Source of the DNA: Endomychus coccineus
Lineage: Eukaryota > Arthropoda > Insecta > Coleoptera > Endomychidae
Length of the DNA stretch: 64,000 bases
Direction of reading: 5' to 3'
NCBI GenBank assembly: GCA_958510875.1
Contig: OY294068.1
Span: 193,588,315-193,652,314, forward strand
The translations under genes were made by a program, and so were the position numbers. Below the pieces are notes generated by a model. That model was not told the DNA's origin, did no database searches, and worked only from the letters and a program-made list of their open reading frames with translations. Below are positions 1 through 12,941 of this stretch, piece by piece; the stretch's first letter is position 1, and every line of letters begins with the position of its first letter.

Positions 1-850
1 ATTTTTACCCAAATTCTACAAATTACGGAACCAGTGATAGGGCGTTTTCTACCACTTCCCATTATTTCCGGATTTTTTTATTTTTACATTTTCCATTTAC
101 GTCGTTACTAACCCATTGCACAAGGTTTCATCCAAATTCATTTTGTAGAATGGGAGGTGAAACCCCTCATTGACTGGACTAACTTTTACACAAAGTTTGC
201 TTTATAACGTTTTCTACCGAAACGTGACATTTGGTTTTACGTTTTCAAATCGGTTTTCTTATCATCATCAGATCTTTCGTTAATAACTAGTTTTCATATC
301 CGTTCTCAAAAGTTATTTAATAAACTAATGGATATTTCAATACTATGATTTTAATATAAAAGTATTCCATAACGAATGGGCCATAGAGCAGGGTTCATCT
401 GGTAGAGCAATAGGTTGTACCAACAAGAGCACTCAAAGTTAAAAAAATAGCGCAATTTTCGCAATTAATATATTCATGCAGAAGAAGAATAGTCGAGTAA
501 ATAAAGCACTGAAATATGCCCAAGCTTCCACCACTGGCGCAGTTGGACGGATTGAGATGCGGTTTTCTGCATTCGATTCGAAAGGTAATTTAGAAATTTT
601 GTGCCCGCTTGTTTTTTACGGAAAAATTCATTGCATTTCTACAACCAAAAAATGCATTTTTCTCAGTGCACTTTTTGAGGTGAATAAAAAAAAAGGACTC
701 GAATTGGTTTCTCGGGGGTTTTTGGGGTCGCTGATCACGAATATTGGACCATCTCCGGGGTATACGGGTTTCCTGACACCCTGGATATCGATGGATTCCA
801 TTAAAAATAATCTTTTAAGACTTTTTCAACTGTTCGAGTTAGGATATAAG
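1..850. other. AT-rich DNA, probably transposon-derived
   Basis: I see no supported gene. An open frame at 476-859 (127 codons) starts with a basic, fairly ordinary protein sequence, but its second half runs through a stretch (about 690-780) containing ggtcgctgatcacgaat. A very similar string, tcgccgatcacgaat, occurs inside the inverted-repeat transposon at 48.2-49.2 kb. This suggests that the reading frame is an accident of repeat DNA. A donor-like CGAAAG|gtaatt near 587 would leave a possible short exon before it, but nothing else supports one. Confidence 0.4.
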
Positions 851-1112
851 GGTCGCTAATGATGATTACAACCTGCAATACCTGGGGATACCCGGAGACC
901 GGATATCTACGTCGTCTTCTAGGAATTAGTTAATTTTTTTAGTGTCATAATCGTGATCGGCGACTTTAAAAACCCCTTAGAACCAGAATTTGTTACATAT
1001 TATTATGAAGAAAAATTAACGAATTCCTAGAAGATGACGTAAATATCCGGTCTCCGGTTATCCCCAAGTATTGCAGGAAAGTTTTTGCATGTCGTAATCA
1101 TCATTAACGACC
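851..1112. repeat. Imperfect inverted repeat (fold-back)
   Basis: Left arm 851-940 and right arm 1011-1112 are reverse complements over about 85 bases with few mismatches. The right arm has an extra insert of about 14 bases near 1080-1095. The spacer is about 70 bases. The arms contain ggtcgctaatgatgattac at the outer left edge and its complement at the outer right edge. This is typical of a small fold-back or MITE-like element. No clear target-site duplication was found. Confidence 0.75.
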
Positions 1113-4100
1113 TTACCTTTACAGTTCGTTATCAACACATACAATTGCTAAAATGTTGATATGTCTGGGTGTTATAACTTACAACCCATAGAATTACTGA
1201 AGGTTAAACGGTAACAATGGTTTTTTGATTTGGAATAATATGTGTACTTTTTAAACCGAAACGCGTTATCTTCTTAGAAAAATGTTATTTCTACCAAAAG
1301 AACGGAATTAAAACATTTTTGTATAATCTATATTTTGAAGGAGGTTATCGGAATTATTCGATTAAACTATATATTTATTATCGTTTCATGTACGGTTTCT
1401 TTAAAACGTCCAGTATATCTGTTGATTTTTTCACTCGTGTTATGTTAGCCAGTCCTAGTTTTTACTGACATGCGAATTATCGCACATCAACTTTTTGTGT
1501 TTTTCATGCAAATAAATGGAACCAGTTAAATTAACAGCTGAAAAACATTTATCCTTTCTATTGAAACAATTTTGAGCAAATTGATCTAGCGATGTTTTAA
1601 TAAATTATCGAAAGAATTACTTATGATTAATATTTTTTTTTATTCCATGTAAAAAAAACTAAATTCAAGTATATTATTCATTTTCATTATAGTAATATAA
1701 AAATATTAACTATAATTTGAAGTTTAAAAGATTACTTGAACTTTAATATTATATTTGCTATTTTGTGGATTTAATTTGAAACAATTAAAAAAAATAAAAC
1801 AAATAATTAGTTCATTTTAGGATTTCATATTTTCGGGAAAAATGTTTTCAACTGTAAATTTATTTTCGCCATATTGATTTTTGAATTTTTTCCATGTTAA
1901 GATAAAATTATATGTTGATGTGCGATATTCTTGTGTTTCGTGGACGATTTTAAGAGATGATTGATCTCATAAACTGTATAACAAACAATATGCACAAACT
2001 GTTGTTCCTATGAATTTTGGTGCCAAAACGCCGATTCATTTTTCCGTATGTCAAATGAAATAATTCGTATCCTTTATCGGCCTATGTTATGAATTACGAA
2101 TTACTGCCATCTATATTTTAATAGTGCATATTACTTGCATAAAATGTGTGCAAAACTGTATGCATCTTCCACTTCAGGTTTGAATCCATTAAAATTAGTA
2201 TGATTTCAATAATATTCATTATTTTTTTTGAATCAATTAAATTATTCAATGACTTTTGAGTTGACATTTATATTATTTGAAAATTAGAAGTAATGTATGA
2301 ATGGAAATCATTTTTCTTAGGCCTATAAAATTGAAAAAAGTATGTTCTTTTGTTTCATATAGAAGGTACTGGATATGAATCTTGAGATAGCCACCAATAA
2401 ATCAAAAAGTAAACAAATTAATGTGTGCATTTGTGTAAATGCAGTTTTAGTACCTAATTGATAGTAAATATTAGGCAAATGTTATTTTTCATTATTAGTT
2501 CACATTATATCTCACTAAGTGCATTAGCAATATTGTTTTACCACTAATTATTTTTTCTAATTGTATTATATTTGTACATATATCAATTATATTTTTATTT
2601 ATATTAATATAAGTAAAATTTTATTTTTCTTCAGAAAAATGTGTAGTTTTGTATTAAATATTTTAGTTGTATATTTCCATACATATTCAGAAACAACTTG
2701 ATAAACTGGTACAATAAGAATAAAATGATTGAAAAACATAACGAACGGTTATGGAATGTAGTGATCATTCAAAAATAAAATCTATCAATTTGGATTCTAA
2801 TTGTATTTAAGACTGATTAAAAATGAAATTATGGTTTTATTATTTAACTATTTCACTGATATCATCTAAGCAAGCATTAAATTAATTAAATAGTATGAAA
2901 AGTAAAAAGGTAAAAATTATTTGCTAGAAATTTAAAAACATCTAGTCAAGTTTATTTAGAGCTTTTATTCATCCAGAGTGAGTTGTATGTATTATTTTGT
3001 GAATATTGAAGCAAAATATTGAGTGAGATTTAAAATATCTATAGGGCAGCCAATTTTGGTAAATAGGATTTGACATGTGTATTAGAACTGAAAGCTGAGC
3101 ACTATTTTTTTCTGATCACTATTTTTTTACAGTGAATTTTCGTAGAAAATCCGCTTTTATGTTTGCAACAATTTTATTATATCACGGTCTAAGAATATTT
3201 AATGTAATTTGTAAATAATTGTACAAGATTCATTTAAAAATCTCTTAATAATGTTTTGAAACAAAAAATTGTATAATTATTGTAATATATAAATTTAGTG
3301 ATAATTCGACAAATTTGTAAATTAAGTGGTGTATGTAGTATTTTGTAATAATGTATATTATTTGAATGTCCCATATTTTTGTAAATAAGTTCACACATGT
3401 TAACAAATATTTGGCAATATTACCAATTGTATACTCGTTAAAACTGAGATGTTATTTGGCATTTTTTAATGATAATTTTGTACCTACAAATTTTTTTTAT
3501 ATTTATTGATTTTTACATTTCGCGAATAGTGAAATTATTCGAGCCATTTTTGTGATTTGAATAGTTTCATTTCATTTCTACATTGCACATACAGATCTTA
3601 AGAAGATGTTAAAAATTATTTTAACTTTTAAATATAGTGAATACATTTATATATCACTGGTTTTATTTCTGTAATATGTGGAATTTAAAGAAAAAATTGT
3701 GTCAATGAAATATATTTCACATGATAAATAGACCAGTTTTTCCTGGAAACTTACATTGCAATATTTTCAGTATTCAGGAGATTTAATCAATTACCTAAAA
3801 CTCATTTGAATAAAGTATATTTTTTGGATGGTTGTAAATAATTTATAGAAGGCATTTACATTCTTAATTAAATTTTTTAAAATACCTAAATTATGTTATT
3901 AAATTACTTTCGATTTACTGAATTTTTAATCAACAATATATAAATGTTATATTTTTGCACTAATTTAAAAATACATAAATCAATTTAACAATTCACATTA
4001 TTAACAAAGACCAGAATTATTTACACAATTCACCTCATTTCAAAATGAGATTCTAGAAAATAATTCCCTTATGCACATTATAAGATTTATATCTTTTTGA

Positions 4101-4410
4101 GGGGTTTTAAATAATTTATGTAATGCTATTTCTTTCACATTTACAATATTCTAAAATTATTAAATCACATTACATACCATAATGATAATTATATTTTTGT
4201 ACAAAATTATTTTTATCATGAATTTAATATAACAAACTTAAATATAACAATAATTTAAAGGATGGTATTTCTCTTTTAAAATTTAAATAACACTAAATTG
4301 TGCTAGTAAATTGAATTCTATTTACATATTTGGATTTAAGTAATAAATATCCTAATTTGGCACTAAAATCTGTTTATCAAGTCATTGACAAAACAAAGAT
4401 GCAACATTAA
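1113..4410. other. AT-rich intergenic DNA, no gene seen
   Basis: About 3.3 kb of strongly AT-rich sequence with frequent stops in all frames. I found no coding exon, RNA gene or clear transposon end. It could include the long 3' UTR of a gene lying to the left of the window, which cannot be judged here. Confidence 0.5.
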
Positions 4411-5572
4411 TCACATAAAATACTTCAAATAGAATAAAATTAAATCGTTAATAAACATTTTTTCATCAAGGTCTGAATTCAATATTTAATAATTCATATT
4501 GTCATAATTTTGATAATAAATTTCAATATCAAATATTAAATTTAGAAAAATTTACAAAATTATTTACATAAAATACTTTCAAATGAAATAAAATTAAATC
4601 GTTAATAAACTTTATCATCAATGTCTGAATTGAATATTTAATAATTCACATTGTCATTTTCTTGATTATAAATTTTAATATCGAATATTAAATTTAGAAA
4701 AATTTACAAAATTAATTACAATACTTTTAAATTAAATTAAATTAAATTAAATTGTTAAAAAACATTTTTTCATCAAGGTCTGAATTGAATATTTAATAAT
4801 TCACAGTGTCATAATCTTGATAATAAATTTTAATATCAAATATTAAATTTAGAAAAATTCAATTACATAAAATACTTTCAAATAAAATGAAATTAAATGG
4901 TTAATAAACATTTTTTCATCAACGTCTGAATTGAATATTTAATAATTCACATTGTCATAAACTTGATAATAAATTTTAATATCAAATATAAAATTTAAAA
5001 AAATTTACGAAATTAATTACATAAAATACTTTCAAATTGAATCGTTGATAAACATTTTTTCATCAAGGTCTGAATTGAATATTTAATAATTCACATTGTC
5101 ATAAACTTGATAATAAATTTTAATATCAAATATTAAATTTAAAAAAATTTACGAAATTAATTACATAAAATACTTTCAAATTGAATCGTTGATAAACATT
5201 TTTTCATCAAGGTCTGAATTGAATATTTAATAATTCACATTGTCATAAACTTGATAATAAATTTTAATATCAAATATTAAATTTAAAAAAATTTACGAAA
5301 TTAATTACATAAAATACTTTCAAAAAAAATCGTTGATAAACATTTTTTCATCAAGGTCTGAATTGAATATTTAATAATTCACATTGTCATAAACTTGATA
5401 ATAAATTTTAATATCAAATATTAAATTTAAAAAAATTTACGAAATTAATTACATAAAATACTTTCAAAATAAATCGTTAATAAACATTTCTTCATCAAGG
5501 TCTGAATTGAATATTTAATAATTCACATTGTCATAATCTTGATAATAAATTTTAATATCAAACAATAAATTT
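4411..5572. repeat. Tandem array, 144-bp period
   Basis: About eight copies of an AT-rich unit containing cgttgataaacattttttc followed by atcaaggtctgaattgaat. Unit starts (the cgtt anchor) fall at 4446, 4600, 4753, 4899, 5043, 5187, 5331 and 5475. The last five spacings are exactly 144 bases. The first three are 146-154 and more diverged, so the right part of the array was homogenised most recently. The array ends about 140 bases downstream of the stop codon of the RRP43 gene. Confidence 0.9.
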
Positions 5573-5710
5573 AGAATTTGTAGTGGAACTTGATTCAACC
5601 AGGCAAAAAAGCACAAGATTTTGAACATAATCTCCATTATATAACAAAAACAAATATTAATTATAAAAATGTGTTTTATTGATACAAAGCCAATCATACA
5701 GAAAATGATT

Positions 5711-6908
5711 TCATGTGGCATCTTTTAATGCTGTTTTTATGAGTTTAAGAATATTTTTCGATCTTGTTTTACTCATTTCAATACATCCGAATAATTCTTC
5801 ATCTGTTAGAGGAGATCCACCTGGCTTATGGACTTCATAAAGTGTTTCACCCTCCAAAATTATATTCAATATTCCACTACATAAACTTTCTTCTTCATCA
5901 GTTGGATCTGTCAGCAGTACTTTACTAGAAATAATATTATTTCATAAATACATGTTGCAACATTTTGAAGAAAAAATATTTCTTAGTAAGCTCTCATACA
6001 ATTCATCAAAAACCCTTTTTTTTTGCTTCCATTTAGAAATGGATAAAAATGACTATTAAAATAAATAAAATAATTAATTAGATATATACTGTTCAGTAAG
6101 AAATTCAAGAAAACTGCATATGTTCAACATTACTTACTCATCAAATATTGCAAAAGTTGTGCAAATAGGATTGGTGTAAACCATTAAAGCTTTCCTTTCA
6201 TTCATGTTTACTAATTTATTATCTAAGGCAGGATCATACTCAACAGTTGGTAGTTTTACTGAAATAAGACATAACTCATTTTTGAATTGCTAGCTGACAG
6301 TTTTGGTCATTACCAGTTTTCAACGCTGCTAGTAATGCAGCTACACATGCATCCATTAAACCACCATCAAAATTCAAACAAATTATATCAGCATATAAGC
6401 ACCATACCAGTTTATCTGGGTAAATACATAATTCTTTCAAATCAATGCATTTTGCATTTTTAATAATATCATCCAGTAATTGTGTGGAAACTTGTGATTG
6501 GTCACTTGGTGGGCCTGGTCGAAATTTTGGAGAGCACAATGGTGATAATTCTATATTAGGTAATAAAAAACCTTCGTTGGGTTTATCAGATTTTGGTGCA
6601 CATAATTCCTAAAAGAAAATTAATTAAGTTGCTTGAAATACTGCATTGATTTGTTTACCGCTTTTATGCCACAAACTACCGTTGTTTCGCCAATTTTGGC
6701 AATAGTAGATCCATCTGCAGTATCAATAGTGCCCACATTAAGAACAGCGGGTCGGAATTCGTTCAGTTTCCTTCCATCTGGTCGAAAATTGTTCGCAATA
6801 TAATCTCTGTAGTATTTTATAGGATGCAAAGATCTGAAATTGATGAATCTTTAGGTAATTTAAAGAATCATAACCAAGCAATACACCTTACTTGAATTGT
6901 TCACCCAT
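5711..6908 (-). CDS. EXOSC8: Exosome complex subunit RRP43 (EXOSC8)
   Basis: Subunit of the nine-protein RNA exosome core, which is known to form the RNase-PH-like ring and thread RNA to the catalytic subunits in nucleus and cytoplasm. Five exons on the minus strand join in frame: 6908-6892, 6833-6659, 6608-6314, 6258-6138 and 5924-5711, giving 273 residues, close to the usual 276. All introns are GT-AG. Recognisable family segments in order are YYRDYIANNFRPDGRKLNEF, a GTIDTADGSTIAKIGETTVV strand pair, LCSPKFRPGPPSDQSQ, DKLVWCLYADIICLNFDGG followed by DACVAALLAALK, and a C-terminal HKPGGSPLTDEEL. The tiny first exon codes only for MGEQFK. The gene faces away from cyclin A, with about 1.0 kb between start codons. 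Confidence 0.94.
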
Positions 6909-7941
6909 GTTTCTCACTTAACTTCTCTAGACTGTTTTCGAATATCAACTGCTATCAGTTTACACTTCACCGTAATTATTCACCAAAATAACAAAGAAGG
7001 CCTAACTTGATGTTACTTCAACTCATATTTTCGTTTATAATTTTTTGGAGGTTAGATTAGAAATAAAGAAAACCCATTAATTATTCTATGACTACTTTAT
7101 TGAGAACATAAAATAAGAAAATTCACAAGCATACTACAAAATTGGTGCCTGCCTATTCATAATAAATTATTCATCATTTCTTGTTTCAGATCTTTCGTAA
7201 GAACCTAAGAACCGCCACAGTTATTGTGGAACACCATCGATTTCAGAATATGAATTGCTGGGATTATGATCAGCTTGTCGAAAATTGGAAACAAATAATT
7301 ATATGTTCAAATACCCTATTTGAATACCGTCTGAAGATGACGGAAGATGCCGAAACTCGAGTAAAAAAAACATAGTAGTGTTTAATTTTACGATATGGTT
7401 ATTCAAAAATTATTGTTGCAGTATATTAGTATTATAGAGCTACTCTTCCTGAACCATGTAATTTTTTAATTATTCTTTTTCAATTGATTTGGATAGTTAT
7501 TTTGCAAGTCAACACTCAGAGTTGACGCAAATTGAATTACGAAGAAGATACAGAACATCTATAAAGAAGAAAATGCTATTAATGATGAAAAATTATTTTT
7601 GTTCGTTAGCCGAGAAGCCATTGAACAACTGAAATAGAAGCAGACTTCTTGTACTCAATTAAATACAGTTGAAGCGGTTCTATGGCTAAATTAGTAAGTC
7701 ACGTGATAATATAGAAAGAGAGTTGATTGGTTGCAGATTGAAAGTGAATTTTGTAACCGTCTCAGCTGTTCGTTTGGCTTTTGGGCTTTGCAATGCAGGT
7801 GTGATGGCATCTTTAACGTAAGTCATTTTTTTAACGTTCATTTCGTTTCATTTGATCCCTGGGCGAGGGGTGTCGGTTGGGTTAGTCGAGTTGTAAAGGA
7901 AGTGATACTTTTTTGTAATCTCTTTACGGGTTTTGATTGAA
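6909..7941. promoter_or_regulatory. Divergent promoter region between RRP43 and cyclin A
   Basis: The two start codons are 1,033 bases apart and point away from each other. Near the cyclin A side there is a perfect E-box CACGTG at 7700-7705 and an inverted CCAAT box (gattggttg, 7724-7732). The latter is a motif often found in cell-cycle promoters. No TATA box is obvious. The middle of the region contains an unrecognised coding-like relic (see 7181-7645), so this is probably not a single compact bidirectional promoter. Confidence 0.45.
7181..7645 (+). pseudogene. Unrecognised coding-like relic
   Basis: An open frame of 64 codons (7181-7375) follows a good acceptor-like sequence (ttcttgtttcag). 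It reads as an ordinary globular protein rich in W, H and charged residues, ending in EDAETRVKK. About 120 bases downstream, two short frames (7500-7640) again read as protein, for example LRRRYRTSIKKK and, in another frame, VSREAIEQLK before a stop. The switch of frame suggests a decayed gene or processed copy. I do not recognise the family. It could equally be chance reading frames. Confidence 0.22.
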
Positions 7942-10900
7942 ATGGCGTCAATCAGAATACATCAAGATCAGGAAAACCGCATCGAAATGCGCCAAAAACA
8001 AAATGTGATGGCCGCGGTTAAGAAAAGGCCCATATTAGGATCTATCGACGCAAACAAAATAGAAGATAGACAGGTTAAGGGAAAGCAGGTTAGTATAATG
8101 AACAAATAAGCATAAACATTTGATTAGCAATTATGTTTTCTAGCCATTAGGGCCATCCCTCAAGCAGGATCTGAAACAAGTAGAACAATTCCAAAATAGA
8201 GAAAATTTGCGTAAATTTGTTAATCCAATTGTACCTGTAGCACAATTTGAAGCTTTCAAAGTTTATGAGGATAAACAGAGTGAAATATTTGATGCTCCAA
8301 AAGTAAAACATGAATCTGAACTGCCTAAAGATGGTCTTTTCGAAATACCTGAAGATGTTATCGAAGCATCTCCTCAAGATATGTCGATTCAGTCACTTAG
8401 CAGTCCTATGAATACAGATAATACTCTTGATGAATCAACTATTTTAGCAGAACATAAGATAATAGAACAACAAGCAAATAGGGTTGAATTGGGTGATATT
8501 GAAGAGTATCGGCCAGAGATATATACATATCTTCGAGAACATGAGGTGAGTTATGAAGAAAATTCCCATGTAACTTAAATAAGACAAGAATTATTTTAAT
8601 AAAGGAGGTAAACATTGGGTAAGTATGTTGAAAGATATTGAAAATTGCACCCTTAGACATTTTTTGTGTTCTTGTCCGAGTTAGTTGAATTTGCGGTATG
8701 TTTCACTTATCACTATTACTATTTATGTTGATTTATTAAATTTATTTTTTCTCTCAGTTATCACACAGACCCAAACCGCTGTACATGCGAAAACAGCCTG
8801 ATATAAACCATAATATGCGTACTATATTGGTAGACTGGTTGGTTGAAGTAGCTGAAGAGTACAAACTACATTCCGAAACTTTGTACTTGGCTGTTAATTT
8901 CATAGATCGCTTCCTCAGTTACATGTCTGTTGTCAGGGCCAAACTCCAATTAGTAGGAACTGCCGCCATGTTTATTGCTGCGTAAGTCTCAAATTTTTAA
9001 TGATTAATTCTTTTATTCCATTTAATATTTTCAATTAGAACTTGAAATTTGATCACTAAATGCTATTATTATTTCTCAAAACTGGAATGAAAGGATTAAT
9101 TGAGGTTGAAATATGTTGTAAAGATTTATTGGCAAATCAGCTTTTCATTTTGAAGACTTATTTGTGATAATTATTTTCTCAACATATTCCAATTGTTTGT
9201 CTTTATCCATGGTGTTATTATGACTGAAGAAACACTATGGTTTTAGTAAATATGAAGAAATTTATCCACCAGATGTCTCAGAATTCGTATACATAACTGA
9301 TGATACTTATACAAAGAGACAAGTTATTCGTATGGAACATCTCATCCTCAAAGTTCTTGGTTTTGATTTGTCCATTCCAACACCTCTGACCTTCATAACA
9401 GCCATATCTACTTCGAATAAACTGACTGCAAAGATAACAAATTTGGCTTTGGTAAGATAAAACTGTTTATATTTACATAATATTTTAGTTTCTATTCACT
9501 TTGACATTGAAAAATTGCTAATTAACTTGTGATGGAAATGAAAAGTAACTGCCAGAAGAATGAGAGGAACTTGAATCAAAGTTCAGTTACTCAACTGGGG
9601 ATTTCACCAAAATAGGTTACTGTGATTAACTCATTTGGGTTCTTCACACAAAAGTTGAAAAGACAAAGTAAATCTGAAAAGAAAATTGGAATAAAACTCA
9701 TCTTCAAAGTTAGTAAGAAATGTTTTTGAACATTCAGTTCAGATAAAATGTCTACGGTTGTATTTGCATGCAGAATTTCCATTTCTGCATTTGCACCAAC
9801 TTAGTTTATTGGAATAAACTAATAATAATAACTAATCCTGTTGTGATTTAAAAAATCCAGATAATAAATTTCCTTAAATTTGGAATAAAACCCATCTAGA
9901 AAGTTCGAAAGAAGTTTCTTTTATGCTTTGCCAATTGGTAATTTTTGTTCTTACTTTTTGATATTGCAATTGGTGATTACAAAATGTCTGCAGTTGTATC
10001 TGCATGCAGAATTTCCATTTCTGCATTTGCACCAATCTAGTTTATTGGAATTACCATCCTGTTATAATTAAAAAATCCAGATAATGTCAGTTTCCTTAAA
10101 TTTGGAATAAAACCCATCTTGAAAGTTAGAAAGAAATTACTTTTTGGCTTTGCCAATTGGTAATTTTTGTTCTTACTTTTGTTTCTGTAGTTGCACCAAC
10201 TTAGTTTATTGGACTTACCATTCTCTTGAGACTAAAAAATTCAGAGAATATCAGTTTCCTTGAATTTGGAATAAAAGAAAGTCTGAGAATTTTCTTTTTT
10301 TTGGTAATTTATGTGCTTATTTTTTGAAATTGCAATTGTTGATGGCAAAAGTCTGCTGTACACTAGTTTATTGGACTTATCATCCTCTCAAGACTAAAAA
10401 ATTCAGAGAATATCAGTTTCCTTGAATTTGGAATAAAAGAAAGTCTGAGAATTTTCTTTTTTTTGGTAATTTTGGTGCTTATTTTTTGAAATTGCAATTG
10501 TTGATGCCAAAAGTCTGCTGTACACTAGTTTATTGGACTTATCATCCTCTCAAGACTAAAAAATTCAGAGAATATCAGTTTCCTTGAATTTGGAATAAAA
10601 GAAAGTCTGAGAATTTTCTTTTTTTGGGTAATTTTGGTGCTTATTTTTTGAAATTGCAATTGTTGATGGCAAAAGTCTGCTGTACACCAGTTTATTGGAC
10701 TTATCATCCTCTCAAGACTAAAAAATTCAGAGAATATCAGTTTCCTTGAATTTGGAATAAAAGAAAGTCTGAGAATTTTCTTTTTTTTGGTAATTTTGGT
10801 GCTTATTTTTTGAAATTGCAATTGTTGATGGCAAAAGTCTGCTGTACACCAGTTTATTGGACTTATCATCCTCTCAAGACTAAAAAATTCAGAGAATATC

Positions 10901-12941
10901 AGTTTCCTTGAATTTGGAATAAAAGAAAGTCTGAGAATTTTCTTTTTTTTTGTAATTTTGGTGCATATTTTTTGAAATTGCAATTGTTGATGGCAAAAGT
11001 CTGCTGTACACTAGTTTATTGGACTTATCATCCTCTCAAGACTAAAAAATTCAGAGAATATCAGTTTCCTTGAATTTGGAATAAAAGAAAGTCTGAGAAT
11101 TTTCTTTTTTTTGGTAATTTTGGTGCATATTTTTTGAAATTGCAATTGTTGATGGCAAAAGTCTGCTGTACACTAGTTTATTGGACTTATCATCCTCTCA
11201 AGACTAAAAAATTCAGAGAATATCAGTTTCCTTGAATTTGGAATAAAAGAAAGTCTGAGAATTTTCTTTTTTTTGGTAATTTTGGTGCATATTTTTTGAA
11301 ATTGCAATTGTTGATGGCAAAAGTCTGCTGTACACTAGTTTATTGGACTTATCATCCTCTCAAGACTAAAAAATTCAGAGAATATCAGTTTCCTTGAATT
11401 TGGAATAAAAGAAAGTCTGAGAATTTTCTTTTTTTTGGTAATTTTGGTGCATATTTTTTGAAATTGCAATTGTTGATGGCAAAAGTCTGCTGTACACTAG
11501 TTTATTGGACTTATCATCCTCTCAAGACTAAAAAATTCAGAGAATATCAGTTTCCTTGAATTTGGAATAAAAGAAAGTCTGAAAATTTTCTTTTTTTTGG
11601 TAATTTTGGTGCTTATTTTTTGAAATTGCAATTGTTGATGGCAAAAGTCTGCTGTACACTAGTTTATTGGACTTATCATCCTCTCAAGACTAAAAAATTC
11701 AGAGAATATCAGTTTCCTTGAATTTGGAATAAAAGAAAGTCTGAGAATTTTCTTTTTTTTGGTAATTTTGGTGCTTATTTTTTGAAATTGCAATTGTTGA
11801 TGGCAAAAGTCTGCTGTACACCAGTTTATTGGACTTATCATCCTCTTAAGACTAAAAAATTCAGAGAATATGCTTCCTTAAATTTAGAATAAAACCCATC
11901 TAGAAAGTCTGAAAGAATTTTCTTTTTTGTGGTAATTTTAGTGCATATTTTTTGAAATTGCAATTGTTGATGGCAAAAGTCTGTTGTAAACTAGTTTATT
12001 GGACTTACCATCCTCTTAAGACTAAAAAATTCAGAGAATATGCTTCCTTAAATTTAGAATAAAACCCATCTAGAAAGTCTGAAAGAATCTTCTTTTTTTT
12101 GGTAATTTTAGTGCATATTTTTTGAAATTGCAATTGTTGATGACGAAAGTCTGCTGTAAACTAGTTTATTGAACTTGCCATCCTCTTACGACTAAAAAAT
12201 ACAGAGAATATAAGTTTCCTTAAATTTGGAATAAAGCTTATGTTGAAAGTTAAACGACAAATTTCTTTTTGGCTTTGCCAATTGGTAATTTTTGTGCTTA
12301 CTTTTTGATATTGCAATTGCTGATGACAACATGTCTGCTGTAAACTTACTTTATGGGACTTACCCTGTTATGAATAAAAAAATCCAGAGATTAGTAATTT
12401 CCTTAAAATTGGAGTAAAATCCACCTTCAAATAATTGTCTTTCTGAACTTGCAAGTTAGTAAATTCATTGTTTACTTTGATATTGCAAGTGTTTCTAACA
12501 AAATGTCTGCAGTTGTATTTTGATTTCTGCATTTGCAGAAACTAGGTTCATCCGAGGCCGAAATGGTCCTCTGCTCAATGTCACTCCTTAGAAGGTCTTT
12601 AATTATTTTCTTTTGCGATAATGTGTTTCTTATTTCAGTATTTGAGCGAACTTAGTTTATTGGAGGCTGAACCGTTCCTCGAGTTCCTGCCTTCTGTGAT
12701 CGCTTTTTCCGCAATAGTTCTAGCTCAACACACCCTTAGCGAAGAAGTGTGGAGTAAAGAGTTGGTTGAATCGACGGGCTACCAATTGATACAACTCAAA
12801 ACGTGCGTCGAAGCGTTGAACGGTCTATTTTCAACAGCGTCTACAATTTCGCATCATGCCATACAGGACAAGTACAAAACCATGAAGTATTTGCACGTGT
12901 CTCAGATTTCACCCAGCAAACAACTCATTAAATTCGAATAA
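7942..12941 (+). CDS. CycA: Cyclin A
   Basis: Regulatory subunit of cyclin-dependent kinases acting in S phase and mitosis. Five exons join in frame: 7942-8088, 8144-8545, 8758-8981, 9247-9451 and 12639-12941, giving 426 residues, a normal length. Residues 29-38 ([10 protein letters not shown]) fit the destruction box RxxLxxIxxN used for APC/C-dependent degradation. The first cyclin fold begins near residue 192 and contains [19 protein letters not shown] (203-221), including the hydrophobic-patch helix typical of A-type cyclins. [19 protein letters not shown] follows at the exon 3/4 join. The second cyclin fold starts with PTPLTFI and continues into exon 5. The last intron (3.2 kb) is mostly tandem repeats. 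A polyadenylation signal lies at 13334-13339. Confidence 0.96.
9780..12360. repeat. Intronic tandem array in cyclin A, 162-bp period
   Basis: The anchor gtctgctgta recurs at 10351, 10513, 10675, 10837, 10999, 11161, 11323, 11485, 11647 and 11809, exactly 162 bases apart each time, with near-identical units. Two more diverged units follow at 11979 and 12149 (spacing 170), and older, longer and more diverged units lie on the left (about 9780-10350). Each unit contains agtttattgga. Because 162 is a multiple of three, long accidental reading frames appear on the minus strand (10525-10983, 11659-11841). These are not genes. Confidence 0.95.

Noticed and set aside
476..859. A 127-codon open frame on the plus strand
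   Set aside because: Its second half runs through text shared with a non-coding transposon at 48.3 kb and its end overlaps an inverted repeat. No domain seen.
4411..5572. CRISPR-like regular spacing
   Set aside because: Repeats are contiguous units without unique spacers, in a eukaryotic genome. Ordinary tandem DNA. The same applies to the arrays at 9.8, 13.5, 29-35 and 63.1 kb.
10525..11841. Minus-strand open frames of 60-152 codons with repeated protein text
   Set aside because: They follow from the 162-bp intronic array, whose period is a multiple of three. Identical text repeats every 54 residues.
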